A stretch of 64,000 nucleotides of DNA from Lineus longissimus (GCF_910592395.1 NC_088317.1:11406001-11470000); one strand, 5' to 3'. Counted from the stretch's first letter, positions 38,118 through 50,111 are shown. Translations and numbers: made by a program. Notes: a model not told the origin generated them from the letters alone.

Positions 38118-41100
38118 ATACATGAAATAGAAATACATGAAATAGAAAATCTAATTTTCGATTATCTCTGGTCAGGAAAAAATATTGATTGACACAGTCG
38201 AACTGTGATTTAATTGGTTTTAAACTTAAAGATAATCATTCTCAATAAAACATATTTATGGAACAATAAATTAATCAAAATTAATCAAAGAATGATCTTT
38301 TATAAACATTGGAAGGAAGTAGGGATAAATTATATTTCAGATTTACTAAGACCAGACAAAACAGTGATACCTTGGGACTAAAAGCAACAGAATGGTTCAA
38401 ATGGAGAGGGTTAATGGATGTTATTATAAATAAGATTTGGCGTTATAATTTTAACACTGATAACAATAATGTATTCATGGTACAGGATGTTGGTTATGAC
38501 TTTTGAACACCGCATTCTTAAGTGTAAAAAAATATTTGATTAATTGGAAGCAAAGAAATTTGACTCTCATTGGAAAGACAATAATTATAAAATCGTTCAT
38601 CATGTCTCAATTCTTATACACTTGTGGAGCAATTGAAATACCAGATAAATACATGAAATAGAAATACATGAAATAGAAAATCTAATTTTCGATTATCTCT
38701 GGTCAGGAAAAAATATTGATTGACACAGTCGAACTGTGATTTAATTGGTTTTAAACTTAAAAGATAATCATTCTCAATAAAACATATTTATGGAACAATA
38801 AATTAATCAAAATTAATCAAAGAATGATCTTTCATAAACATTGGAAGGAAGTAGGGATAAATTATATTTCAGATTTACTAAGACCAGACAAAACAGTGAT
38901 ACCTTGGGACTAAAAGTAACCTTGGGACTAAAAGCAACCGAATGGTTCAAATTGAGAGGGTTAATGGATGTTATTATAAATAAGATTTGGCGTTATAATT
39001 TTAACACTGATAACAATAATGTATTCATGGTACAGGATGTTGGTTATGACTTCGGAACACCGCATTCTTAAGTGTAAAAAATATTTTGATTAATTGGAAG
39101 CAAAGAAATTTGACTCTCATTGGAAAGACAATAATTATAAAATCGTTCATCATGTCTCAATTCTTATACACTTGTGGAGCAATTGAAATACCAGATAAAT
39201 ACATGAAATAGAAATACATGAAATAGAAAACCTAATTTTCGATATTTCTGGTTGGGAAAAAATATTGATTTAGACATTTTGATACATTCGAACTGTGATT
39301 TAATTAGTTTTAAACTGAAAGATAATCCTTCTCAAAAAACATATTTATGGAACAATAAATTAATCAAAATTAATCAAAGAATGATCTTTTATAAACATTG
39401 GAAGGAAGTAGGGATAAATTATATTTCAGATTTACTACGACCAGACAAAACAGTGATACCTTTTGAATCACTGGGACTAAAAGCAACCGAATGGTTTAAT
39501 TGGAGAGGGTTAATGGATGTTATTATAAATAAAAGATTTGGCGTTTTAATTTTAACACTGATAACAATAATGTATTCATGGTACAGGATGTTGGTTATGA
39601 CTTTTGAACACCGCATTCTTAAGTGTAAAAAAATATTGATTAATTGGAAGCAAAGAAATTTGACTCTCATTGGAAAGACAATAATTATAAAATCGTTCAT
39701 CATGTCTCAATTCTTATACACTTGTGGAGCAATTGAAATACCAGATAAATACATGAAATAGAAATACATGAAATAGAAAATCTAATTTTCGATTATCTCT
39801 GGTCAGGAAAAAATATTGATTGACACAGTCGAACTGTGATTTAATTGGTTTTAAACTTAAAGATAATCATTCTCAATAAAACATATTTATGGAACAATAA
39901 ATTAATCAAAATTAATCAAAGAATGATCTTTCATAAACATTGGAAGGAAGTAGGGATAAATTATATTTCAGATTTACTAAGACCAGACAAAACAGTGATA
40001 CCTTGGGACTAAAAGTAACCTTGGGACTAAAAGCAACCGAATGGTTCAAATTGAGAGGGTTAATGGATGTTATTATAAATAAGATTTGGCGTTATAATTT
40101 TAACACTGATAACAATAATGTATTCATGGTACAGGATGTTGGTTATGACTTCGGAACACCGCATTCTTAAGTGTAAAAAATATTTTGATTAATTGGAAGC
40201 AAAGAAATTTGACTCTCATTGGAAAGACAATAATTATAAAATCGTTCATCATGTCTCAATTCTTATACACTTGTGGAGCAATTGAAATACCAGATAAATA
40301 CATGAAATAGAAATACATGAAATAGAAAACCTAATTTTCGATATTTCTGGTTGGGAAAAAATATTGATTTAGACATTTTGATACATTAGAACTGTGATTT
40401 AATTAGTTTTAAACTGAAAGATAATCCTTCTCAAAAAACATATTTATGGAACAATAAATTAATCAAAATTAATCAAAGAATGATCTTTTATAAACATTGG
40501 AAGGAAGTAGGGATAAATTATATTTCAGATTTACTAAGACGAGACAAAACAGTGATACCTTGGGACTAAAAGTAACCTTGGGACTAAAAGCAACCGAATG
40601 GTTCAAATGGAGAGGGTTAATGGATGTTATTATAAATAGGATTTGGCGTTATAATTTTAACACTGATAACAATAATGTATTCATGGTACAGAATGTTGGT
40701 TATGACTTCTGAACACCGCATTCTTAAGTGTAAAAAAATATTTGATTAATTGGAGGCAAAGAAATTTGACTCTCATTGGAAAGACAATAATTATAAAATC
40801 GTTCATCATGTCTCAATTCTTATACACTTGTGGAGCAATTGAAATACCAGATAAATAAATCAAATAGAAATATATGAAATAGAAAACCTAATTTTCGATA
40901 TTTCTGGTCAGGAAAAAATATTGATTTAGACATTTTGATACATTCGAACTGTGATTTAATTAGTTTTAAACTGAAAGATAATCCTTCTCAAAAAACATAT
41001 TTATGGTACAATGAATTAATCAAAATTAATCAAGGAATGATCTTTTATAAACATTGGAAGGAAGGAGGGATCAATTAATATTTCAGATTTACTAAGACCA

Positions 41101-43196
41101 GACAAAACAGTGATACCTTTTGAATCACTGGGACTAAAAGCAACCAAATGGTTTAAATGGAGAGGGTTAATGGATGTTATTATAAATAAGATTTGGCGTT
41201 ATAATTTTAACACTGATAACAATAATGTATTCATGGTACAGGATGTTGAATAACGGATGTTGGTTATGACTTTTGAACACCGCATTCTTAAAGTGTAAAA
41301 AAATATTGATTAATTGGAAGCAAAGAAATTTGACTCTCATTGGAAAGACAATAATTATAGAATCGTTCATCATGTCTCAATTCTTATACACTTGTCGAGC
41401 AATTGAAATACCAGATAAATACATGAAATAGAAATATATGATTTAGACATTTTGATACAGTCGAACTGTGACTTAATCAGTTTTAAACTTAAAGATAATC
41501 CTTCTCAAAAACCATATCTATGGAACAATAAATTAATCAAAATTAATCAAAGAATGATATTTTATCAACATTGGAAGGAAGTAGGGATAAATTATATTTC
41601 AGATTTATTACGACCAGACAAAACAGTGATACCTTTTGAATCACTGGGACTAAAAGCAACCGAATGGTTTAATTGGAGAGGGTTAATGGATGTTATTATA
41701 AATAAGATTTGGCGTTATAATTTTAACACTGATAACAATAATGTATTCATGGTACAGGATGTTGGTTATGACTTTTGAACACCGCATTCTTAAGTGTAAA
41801 CAAATATTGATTAATTGGAAGCAAAGAAATTTGACTCTGTCTCAATTCTTATACACTTGTGGAGCAATTGAAATACCAGATAAATACATGAAATAGAAAA
41901 TCTAATTTTCGATTATCTCTGGTCAGGAAAAAATATTGATTTAGACATTTTGATACAGTCGAACTGTGATTTAATTAGTTTTAAACTTAAAGATAATCCT
42001 TCTCAAAAAACATATTTATGGAACAATAAATTAATCAAAATTAATCAAAGAATGATCTTTTATAAACATTGGAAGGAAGTAGGGATAAATTATATTTCAG
42101 ATTTACTAAGACCAGACAAAACAGTGATACCTTTTGAATCACTGGGACTAAAAGCAAGCGAATGGTTCAAACGGAGAGGGTCAATGAATGTTATCATAAA
42201 TAAGATTTGGCGTTATTCATGGTACAGGATGTTGAATAACGGATGTTGGTTATGACTTTCGAACGCGACATTCTTAAGTGCAAAAAAATATTGATTAGTT
42301 GGAAGCAAAGAAATTTGACTCTCATTGGAAAGACAATGATTATAAAATCGTTCATCATGTCTCAATTCTTATACACTTGTGGAGCAATTGAAATACCAGA
42401 TAAATACATCAAATAGAAATATATGAAATAGAAAACCTAATTTTCGATATTTCTGGTTGGGAAAAAATATTGATTTAGACATTTTGATACATTCGAACTG
42501 TGATTTAATTAGTTTTAAACCTTCTCAAAGAACATATTTATGGTACAATAAATTAATCAAATTTAATCAAAGAATGATCTTTTATAAACATTGGAAGGAA
42601 GTAGGGATAAATTATATTTCAGATTTACTAAGACGAGACAAAACAGTGATACCTTTTGAATCACTGGGACTAAAAGCAACCGAATGGTTCAAATGGAGAG
42701 GATTAATGGATGTTATTATAAATAAGATTTGGCGTTATAATTTTAACACTGATAACAATAATGTATTCATGGTACAGGTTGTTGAATAACGGATGTTGGT
42801 TATGACTTTTGAACACCGCATTCTTAAGTGTAAAAAATATTGATTAATTGGAAGCAAAGAAATTTGACTCTGTCTCAATTCTTATATACTTGTGGAGCAA
42901 TTGAAATACCAGATAAATACATGAAATAGAAAATCTAATTTTTGATTATCTCTGGTCAGGAAAAAATATTGATTTAGACATTTTGATACAGTCGAAATGT
43001 GATTTAATTAGTTTTAAACTTAAAGATAATCCTTCTCAAAAAACATATTTATGGAACAATAAATTAATCAAAATTAATCAAAAAATGATCTTTTATAAAC
43101 ATTGAAAGGAAGTAGGTATCAATTATATTTCAGATTTACTAAGACCAGACAAAACAGTGATACCTTTTGAATCACTGGGACTAAAAGCAACCGAAT
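38118..43196 (+). repeat. LINE-derived tandem array, about ten units of about 550 bp
   Basis: The landmark CTAATTTTCGAT (CTAATTTTTGAT in the last unit) recurs at 38151, 38682, 39232, 39782, 40331, 40888, 41902, 42437 and 42935, with one further unit lacking it near 41440. Spacings are mostly 531-557 bp. Each unit encodes, with the same breaks, a piece of a LINE ORF2 downstream of the reverse-transcriptase catalytic core. Subtypes differ by a 10-bp loss (GATACCTTGGGAC versus GATACCTTTTGAATCACTGG) and by an 18-bp duplication. Two consecutive units (38682-39781) are repeated as a pair at 39782-40887, a dimeric higher-order repeat. The unit carries stops at fixed places, so it was amplified as DNA. 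Confidence 0.9.
39252..39761 (+). pseudogene. LINE ORF2 C-terminal fragment (best-preserved copy in the array)
   Basis: This is the longest open frame of the array, 169 codons. It contains TYLWNNKLIKINQRMIFYKH, then WKEVGINYISDLLRP and SLGLKATEWFNWRGLMDVI. It continues into a second unit fragment with FEHRILKCKKILINWKQRNL, then TLIGKTIIIKSFIMSQFLY and IPDKYMK. The pattern W-x-x-R-x-LTL-x-GK...K-S...SQ-x-x-Y...IP matches the thumb and C-terminal region of L1/Tx1-like non-LTR elements, and LWNNK...W..xGIxYxxDLL matches the segment after it. The segments appear in circularly permuted order because the frame crosses a tandem-unit junction. The catalytic YxDD region is absent. Confidence 0.75.
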
Positions 43197-43475
43197 GGTA
43201 GATAACATCATACATTCTTTTTGGGACTGTCGGGGTATTTGGGGAAATATTAAGGGCTGGCTTCAGCCATTATCAAACCAAATTACAAAAATAAATATTT
43301 TTTTGGGGGTGAGGGATAAACTATTGTGCACAGTCATTTTTTCGGCCAATATTCACAACAGAAGATTAGAAAATTCTCTTAAACATATAGAATTCACAAT
43401 AGCATGTAAAAATAACAAAGTAGATTTATTCAATGAGAAATGGGAACCAATTCAATACTTACTGTTGAATTTGGG
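43195..43475 (+). pseudogene. LINE ORF2 carboxy-terminal tail
   Basis: The frame reads NIIHSFWDCRGIWGNIKGWL, then NIFLGVRDKLL, then HIEFTIACKNNKVDLFNEKW. HxFWxCxxIxxFWxxIxxWL followed by xxILFG and a terminal KW is the usual end of L1/Tx1-type ORF2 proteins. It follows the last tandem unit directly at LGLKATEW|, so the array replaced the interior of one element. After KWEPIQYLL the sequence becomes G-rich and non-coding. Confidence 0.72.
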
Positions 43476-43560
43476 GGGTGGGGGGAGTTGTCTTGTTTCA
43501 ATACCAAAAAAATCATCAAATGTATGTGATGTATTTATGTTAATGTCGGTCTAATTTGCC

Positions 43561-44605
43561 AGCATCTTCCTAGCAAAAGTTCTATGTAATGATGTTTGAT
43601 GCGCCACTATCTAATCGTGAAAAATGTAATAAGCCCATCAGTCGCTGAAGTATGCGCCAACATTAATTATGGCACGCCAAAGTGGAATAAATGCAAGACT
43701 TGAAAATTTAATACAACATTTTGAAATATACAGGCAAGACTTGAAAATTTAATACAACATTTTGAAATATACAGGCAACACTTGAAAAAACATGCCAATA
43801 TTTCAAAAACTTTAATAACTTGAAAATATGATGCAAAATTTCCTGAAAATGTAGGTCAACTTGTTTTCAAATAATGTGGCAACCCTTGGAAAAAACATGG
43901 CAACATTTTGAATAAAATCTCGCAACATTCACGTGACCGAACAATACCACGTGATCTTCCTTTTCCACTGAGGAACGTGATTTATTTTCTACACACCAGG
44001 CAACGCCATTTTGTTTCCCATATTTGGCACATGTGTCATAATTTATTCATACGAATTCTGTATCCATGGTAATCACTCGAGATTGAAGGATTGAAGAACT
44101 AGTTTTTCTGCCGACCTGATCACCACTGGCTTATCCGCGAATAGAGTAACAATAGGGAAACACTGAAATACGGGAGACACTGACCGATGACACATTGAAA
44201 CACTGAAATACCGATCCACTGTCGTATATCCATAAGGAGGAGACTTTAGGATTGACATTCACTGCCGGCTTTGGACATTGGCTGATGTCAGGGAGAGGAT
44301 GGAACAGCAATAATCGTATTCATCTGAAAGAACAAGGAATTAAGATATGTTTACACCTATGACCTATTACACCTATTCTCTTAATCTACTATGAACCGTC
44401 CTTTCATGGCAGCCTGGATGACATGATTAGACCCCCGAATGGACACGCTTATTTGGGCTCAAATTACGAACCTTTAGTTCTGGCGATAACGTGGCATGTT
44501 CAAAAGTTCTGTGGATTTAAACTCTTGTGTTTTTTGCAGTCCACACAACATTTTGCCTTGCGTTCTCAAAGGCGTCTCCTGGTGTAAGGAGTAAAAAAAG
44601 TGCAG
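43561..44605. other. Unassigned stretch with a short 41-bp tandem repeat
   Basis: A 41-bp unit starting GCAAGACTTGAAAATTTAAT is present at 43693 and 43734, with a decayed copy at 43775. No coding sequence is recognised elsewhere. ACCACGTGATC at about 43946 is an isolated E-box-like word. Confidence 0.6.
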
Positions 44606-44778
44606 AAAAACTAGTTGTCTGATTGAATAATCCGGTTATATGCATGGGGTACAAACAGACCCTGATCCCTACAGAGCTTGGGTCTAACATGATCACACCC
44701 AAGCTCATTAGGGATCAAGGTCTGTTTCTGCCTGTTATGCATATAACAGGATTATTTAATGAGACAATTAGTTTTCCT
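44606..44778. mobile_element. Foldback/MITE-like inverted repeat with about 78-bp arms
   Basis: Left arm (about 44606-44684) and right arm (about 44697-44777) are imperfect reverse complements. Matching segments include GAAAAACTAG/CTAGTTTTC-like ends, GGTTATATGCAT/ATGCATATAACAGG, AACAGACCCTGATCCCTA/TTAGGGATCAAGGTCTGTT, and GAGCTTGGGT/ACCCAAGCTC around a short loop CTAACATGATCAC. The long hairpin is typical of foldback or MITE relics. No clear target duplication was found. Confidence 0.75.
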
Positions 44779-46786
44779 GTACATATATATTATCATCCTA
44801 AGAAAATCAGGGGTTAATGTTAATGTTAATGTCCCCCCCTCACGAGATATTCAATTTAAAAAACGATATCCAAACTCGCATTCACTCTCCGACATGTATG
44901 ATTAACATATAATGGGCAAGAAATCTTTTGGAGGATGACATCAATAGACCCCGAATTGACAAGCTATTCTTCATGTTTATAAATTATCAAGAACTAACCT
45001 CACAAGCCCTTGTCTGACAACAAACAGAGAAGCCCATGTCCCAACACAGGTGCCTTCAGAAAGACTGATTGACTGTCTTCAATGAGACAGTCCTCAATAT
45101 GTCCTCCCATATTAGGTCTTCGCAACTCTTTGGCTGTGGACATTCTGTTGTCTTGGCTGATGGATGGATGACTTGAAAAAAAAAAGAATATGTCTAAAAG
45201 TGTAAAACAGGCCACATTGTTAACCATGGCCATAGAAGCCCGGGCAGAAAAATTGGGGGCCTGAACACCTATGGCCACAATCAACAATCCTGGGCACTCA
45301 AGCACCCGCAAGCGGGCACAAGGCACCACCGAAATCCGAAATGACAATGATCAGTTGTCACAACGGAAGTCGGCAGTGCAGGCAACAGTAATAGGGTCGT
45401 AATTGCCTTATATGTGGTGCAAAATTTGCCCCCATTAGTTTCATGGTTTGACCTACTTCACTCAGCAATCAGAAATCATTCAACATTCAACTTCATAATC
45501 CAACATCAGAATTAATTCCTTTCAAAGATGCTGTATCTCAATGAGTACTTTCATGCCTCTAATGCATTTACTTTTCTCAAAATTGCATCCGGATAATATT
45601 TATTTACGAGAAAAGTGGAATTTTTTTATAGGAAGTGATGTACCCCAGCGCCTCCGCTGGACAAGGACATAACCAGGCAGAGAATTACAAAGAAACACTA
45701 GTTAGAAATATCACAGTTTCAACAAATTCTTTGATAATTAGTCCACATTTGGACACTAAGTCCCCGTCCACAAAGTCAAATGCAAATTCGAAAACCTTTA
45801 AAAAAGGGGCAAAGGACATAACCAGGCAGAGAATTACAAAGAAACACTTCAACACTAAGCAAAACTGAGGGGGTATTCCTACTGAATAAAATACTCAAAA
45901 CAAAACAACATATTCCTACCCCAATCCCATATCTTTGGTGTGTAATCAATCCATCAAGAAAGTTAAAGAATATCGAAACATGGCAGTGATGCTAGTCTTG
46001 GACAATGCTCGAATCCGCAACGCACTGATTGGGAAGTGTGGTTAGAGCAAGACTACCTATCTATTAATAGCTGGCAGCACAGTCATGCTGGTACTATTAC
46101 TGTAAAATCGGTAAGGAAACGTCGTGACTTTGGCATGTATCTACATGTAATAAGATTGACTGTTCTTCTTTCCATTGTTAAACCCATTAAAGAAATTATC
46201 AAAAATTATATATTTGACTGTAAACTTATTCCCAGAGGCTTGATATAGGAGGCCTTCCTTGTACCCTTCAACGAAATATAGGTGCGGCAACTGATATTCA
46301 ATTTAGATTAACAACCTCCAAGGCTATTGTTATTTAGCGGTCCATACTCTATTGCATTGCAAATTGACTTGGGCGACGGTGGGCCAAATGGTATTTGGCT
46401 GGCACGTGGTAAATTAAAATTTGTGTCAGGTGCTTTTGTTTACAAATAAGCCACCTACCGGTGACCTGAGACACCGGTTGTCTTTGGTGGTGTGTAAACA
46501 AAGTGACATTTTCCGCAAATAATTTAGTTTTTCTGCGTAATTCAATCCGTCCAAGATGTCACAAGGAGATAGTAATCATTTTAAGTTTGGCCCCGTTGAA
46601 AGGTTACTGTAAATCAGTCAGGAGCTATACTAGTCAGTTTCACTGAGACAAGTCATACTGTAAAACAGATCAAAATAATTTTTTTCCTTTTTTTCTTTCG
46701 CTGACCCATTAAAACGATTTTAATGCATAATATACTGCAATTTCTTTTAAATATATTGAAAGACTAAGAAATGCCAGCCCACCAAA
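44779..46786. other. Unassigned stretch with one direct duplication
   Basis: A 37-bp block beginning AAGGACATAACCAGGCAGAG occurs at 45663 and 45812, 149 bp apart, so the intervening DNA was probably duplicated and diverged. A short frame at 46555 (AAGATGTC start, reading MSQGDSNHFKFGPVERLL) could be a first exon, but no donor or downstream exon supports it. No family is recognised in the remaining open frames. Confidence 0.45.
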
Positions 46787-47530
46787 CTAAAGCTGAGCGC
46801 ACAAGGGCAACAAAATGACAAAAAAACCTGAAAACATTTGTTTTCAAATATTTTTTCACAATTTGTTGCCCGTCTGCGGGCGACAAAAACAGATGTTTTT
46901 CGAAAACATTTGTTTTTGAAACAATTTTCGAATATTAAACATGCAATATATTTTTGACCTAGTCAAAATGTTTTGCATCAAAACGTCGCCCGTTTGCGGG
47001 TGACTGCAACGAAACGTAAAACATTTTTTGCGTCATCATCATCATTAACCAATCACGATGACGTTCAGCGTCATGTGATACCAACCAAGCCAGGTCAAAA
47101 TGGCAGCGCCAATTTTAAACGAAATGGAGTTGATTGTGGATGAAGAATTGCATGAAATAATATAGACGACTGAGCTCGAGGGCAGTTTGGTCGAGCTGTG
47201 GCAGGAAAGGCCTGCCCTGTTCGAGGTGACCTCGCCGCTCTACAGCGATAAGAACGAAGAACGATCAGAAATGCTAAAATTGTGAGGCGGTCGTTATGCA
47301 TGGCGGCCGCCATCTTGGAATACGTGGGTGTGACCGGGGGTGTGACGTATGGCGCAACCATGGTTACCCTTTGTTTTTGACGTGACCTGTGACGTGACCG
47401 TGTCATTTTGTCTCCCGTGTGCGGGTGATTGAAACAAACACGACAAAGACGCAAAACATTTCGAAAACAACCGAAAACAAATGTTTTCAGTTTCGCTGTC
47501 ATTTTGTTGCCCGTGTGCGCTCAGCTTTAG
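46787..47530. mobile_element. 744-bp terminal-inverted-repeat element
   Basis: The left end CTAAAGCTGAGCGCACA (46787) and the right end TGTGCGCTCAGCTTTAG (to 47530) are perfect inverted repeats. They continue inward as (A/C)GGGCAACAAAATGACA and, after a gap, GAAAACATTTGTTTTC. Secondary copies of the motif lie inside (TTGCCCGTCTGCGGGCGAC near 46865, GTCGCCCGTTTGCGGGTGAC near 46985, TCTCCCGTGTGCGGGTGA near 47410), so the ends are multiply repeated. The target duplication is unclear: TA at both ends fits, while a 3-bp TWA duplication as in PIF/Harbinger is not exact. It contains a MADF-like relic at 47100. Confidence 0.8.
47100..47285 (+). pseudogene. MADF-like (Myb/SANT-like) ORF relic inside the 744-bp element
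   Basis: A good start context (AAAATGGCAGCG) opens MAAPILNEMELIVDEELHEI, a TAG follows at 47163-47165, and the same frame continues with SLVELWQERPALFEVTSP, then LYSDKNERSEML, before TGA at 47283. The pattern L-x-E-L-x-x-x-R-P-x-L-x-x-x-x-S-P-x-Y-x-D...R is the first helix region of MADF DNA-binding domains. Accessory proteins of PIF/Harbinger transposons carry such domains (family knowledge), which fits a location inside an inverted-repeat element. Only about half the domain is present. Confidence 0.5.
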
Positions 47531-48041
47531 AGGGCCGCTGTCCGCACTTTCGTCCACAGTTTACACCTACATGTACTGACCTGCTGTATAGAGAAATTAT
47601 GACCAATATATAATTTCCCCATTTAGGTCGCCAGGTTGTTGGTGTAAGTGAACCACTACACCATCCAACCCGGAGTATGACTGCAGTTAAGCCATTTCAG
47701 CTAACAATAGGTCAGGTCAAGGCTGTCATCACACCATGACTAAACAGCTTAAGGGCCCAATTTAAATAACAAAAGGACCACATTTCTCATGGCCACTCCA
47801 CCTTGAGGCTGCCGCTTTGCATCACAAAAGGTTCAGAGGTGACATGTTATTTGCATGACAAAAGACGTAGCTTTCGACATGGCAAGACTACACAGAAGTG
47901 GGTATGCCAGTTTTTTGGCAAGTTGGAGTCTAAGATCTATTTATTTTACTAACAAGGTCTACATTTATTACATGCAGGACAAAATGAAACGTATTACAAA
48001 GTTGACGTTTTAATTACACTTTTCTCAAACCATTCAGTACC
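47531..48041. other. Unassigned stretch
   Basis: No gene, RNA or repeat is recognised between the 744-bp element and the small ORF at 48042. Confidence 0.5.
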
Positions 48042-48206
48042 ATGTCTAATCCAATTCTCAGTGGGGCAAAAGACCGTCTTCATAATCTGCAGAGCATGAT
48101 AAATATGCCCTCACAAGATCTCGAAGCAGTCGATTCTGTCATCAGGAAATCTTTTGATATCCTCACAAATATCAATAAAATAATGAGAGTGTTTTCAACT
48201 ATATAA
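48042..48206 (+). CDS. Candidate small protein, 54 residues
   Basis: The frame starts at ACCATGTCT, a favourable context, and reads MSNPILSGAKDRLHNLQSMI and onward through DLEAVDSVIRKSFDILTNI, ending NKIMRVFSTI before TAA. The heptad-like spacing of L, I, V and M suggests one amphipathic or coiled-coil helix. I do not recognise a family. It could be a real small gene, a single exon of a larger gene, or chance. No splice or poly(A) signal decides. Confidence 0.3.
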   Translation: MSNPILSGAKDRLHNLQSMINMPSQDLEAVDSVIRKSFDILTNINKIMRVFSTI

Positions 48207-49107
48207 GTTGAATTGAATGTGTCTTTTCATCAATACCTGGTTCCCAGGTATTTGGTAAAAGTGATTGAGGGAACTTTAACTTCTTTGTGTAGTTGGTCAG
48301 TTGTCTCTGGTATTATATGATACCAAGCAACTGAGCCAGCCAACGTTAGAAGGTCTCGGCTTAACTGCTCTGACCAATGCCCGTGGATTCTATGGTACTG
48401 GGGAGATCGAGAAACAGTAAAATGAAACGGCCAGGGGCCATTGTGCTCACCGTAAGTATTTTTAGTAGACAGTTACAGAAAGTGCTACAGTATGTAGGCC
48501 TCTCATAATTTATACATGCATCTGTGACCAGTTCAGAGCCGGCCCTGGCCAAGTGGTGAATCCGAGACTTGTGGATCCAAGCTTGTTGAGTCTAGGTGAA
48601 AATGATAGTGAAGAAACGTGCCACTCCATGACAATGGTGAATATATTTTTAACTTTGACCTCAGTGACCCTGACAGGTAGGTCAAATAACAAACCAGGGT
48701 GATATGTGATGTAGACACATCCACCTGACCATAACAATTTCATCACTCGTTACACAACAGCAATCGGCAAAAAACGATTTCTAAGATGGCCGCCTAATTA
48801 AATCTATGGCACCAAATAAATAAAAAAATGAAGAAAATGTAAGATAGAACTCAGAAAAGAAAAAAGGAAAAGATGAAAAATAAAAATATTTCTGGCTGTC
48901 CTTGACCGGGGTTTGAACTCACGACCTTTGGATTGCCACAATACGAGGAAAAACCCACAAAACATGCAATTTCGGCCATATTTGAATTCCGATCTGGCTG
49001 AAACTTGGCATACAAATAGTGGCTTCTTAGATGCATCATTACACAAAATTAAAACTCTTTACATTGAACAACGACAAAACGTACCAAGAACGGTAAAGTT
49101 TTCAACT

Positions 49108-49990
49108 TTGACCTCTGTGAACTTGAAAGGTGGGTCAAATCAAAAACCCGTAAGATATGTGATGTATCCTTGCTGGGAGTACCTACCATGAAACTTTTAT
49201 CAAAAACAAATCAGTAATAAGCGAGAAATCACACTTTTTGAGTTTTGAGTTTGGGCCCCCTGGTGGCCAAGTCAATAATCAGACCGAACCAAAATTCAGT
49301 GTAAAAGGTCAACTGACCTAGGGGGTCATTTGTTCAAAGTTTCAAGTTCATAACTGTTGCGGTTGAGAAACGTGCCATAGTTACACTCAAACGGCAAATT
49401 TACGCCATTTGACCTCTGCGACCTTAAAAAGTAGGTCAAATCCGAAAAATCGTGCAACATCTGAGGTAACCTTGCTAGGGGTCCCTGCCATAAAAATTTC
49501 ATCAAAAACAATTTGCTAATAAGCAGGCTATTGCACTTCTTACTTTTTCTGTTTTGGCCCCCTGGTGGCAAAGTCAAGAATCAGATCAGGCTGAAATTCA
49601 GCACCAGAGGTTATCTGATATAGGGGGTTATATGTACCAAGTTTCAAGCTCATAGCTTTGGTGGTTGAGAAACGTGCCATAGTTACACTCAAACGGCCAA
49701 TTCACGCCATTTGACCTCTGCGACCTTGAAAAGTACATCAAATTAAAAACCCGTAAGATATATGATGTATCCTTGCTATGAGTACCTACCACAAAAGTTT
49801 TATCGAAAACAAGTCACTAATAAGCGAGATATCACACTTTTTAGATATCCACATTTGGCCCCCTGGTGGCCAAGTAGAGAATCAGATCGGACAGAAATTT
49901 AGTGTCACGGGTCATCTGACCAAGGGGGTCATGTGTACAAAGTTTTAAGTTCATAGGCCTAGCGGTTAAAAAACGTGCCACTGTTTTTGA
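49108..49990 (+). repeat. Three tandem cores of about 301 bp with CTCF-like and DR3-like motifs
   Basis: Each core runs from TTTGACCTCTGYGAMCTTGA through ATAAGCGAGATATCACACTT, then GGCCCCCTGGTGGCCAAG, to GGTTGAGAAACGTGCCATAG. CTCF-type cores (written on the minus strand as TGGCCACCAGGGGGC) lie at 49255-49269, 49557-49571 (one mismatch) and 49858-49872. Confidence 0.85.
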
Positions 49991-49998
49991 ACTAGGAT

Positions 49999-50004
49999 AC
50001 GACG

Positions 50005-50057
<53 letters not shown>

Positions 50058-50077
50058 ACGACGACGGACGACGGACA
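49999..50077 (+). repeat. (GAC)n / (GACGG) microsatellite
   Basis: A perfect ACG run flanked by ACGGACG interruptions. Read on the minus strand it gives a meaningless poly-arginine frame. It always sits between the last core and the palindromic tail of this element family. Confidence 0.95.
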
Positions 50078-50111
50078 CTGCGGTATCGTATAGACTCCCC
50101 TACGGTGAGCC

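Larger units (their letters stand above)
48424..50111. mobile_element. Palindrome-ended repeat element, copy 1
   Basis: The head is AACGGCCAGGGGCCATT followed by GTGCTCACC (to about 48451). The interior has cores of about 301 bp with landmark GACCT...AGGTCA blocks near 48655, 49109, 49409 and 49711, and GGCCCCCTGGTGGC blocks at 49254, 49556 and 49857. A (GAC)n tract (49999-50077) and the tail CCCCTACGGTGAGCC (to 50111) follow. The first two cores are separated by about 150 bp of A-rich sequence (about 48790-48900), probably a nested insertion. No coding sequence is seen in this copy. Confidence 0.8.

Noticed and set aside
45000-45347. 115-codon minus-strand open frame with a hydrophobic run
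   Set aside because: The FFFFSS run comes from an A-tract and the rest shows no family pattern.
47095-47557. Long minus-strand frames over the 744-bp element
   Set aside because: They are antisense to the MADF-like frame and cover the inverted repeats. The plus-strand frame has the better family pattern and start context.
48890-48950. tRNA-like B-box (GGGGTTTGAACTCACGACC) suggesting a SINE
   Set aside because: Only the B-box-like word is present. No A box at the right distance was found, and the A-rich side is on the wrong end for a SINE in that orientation.
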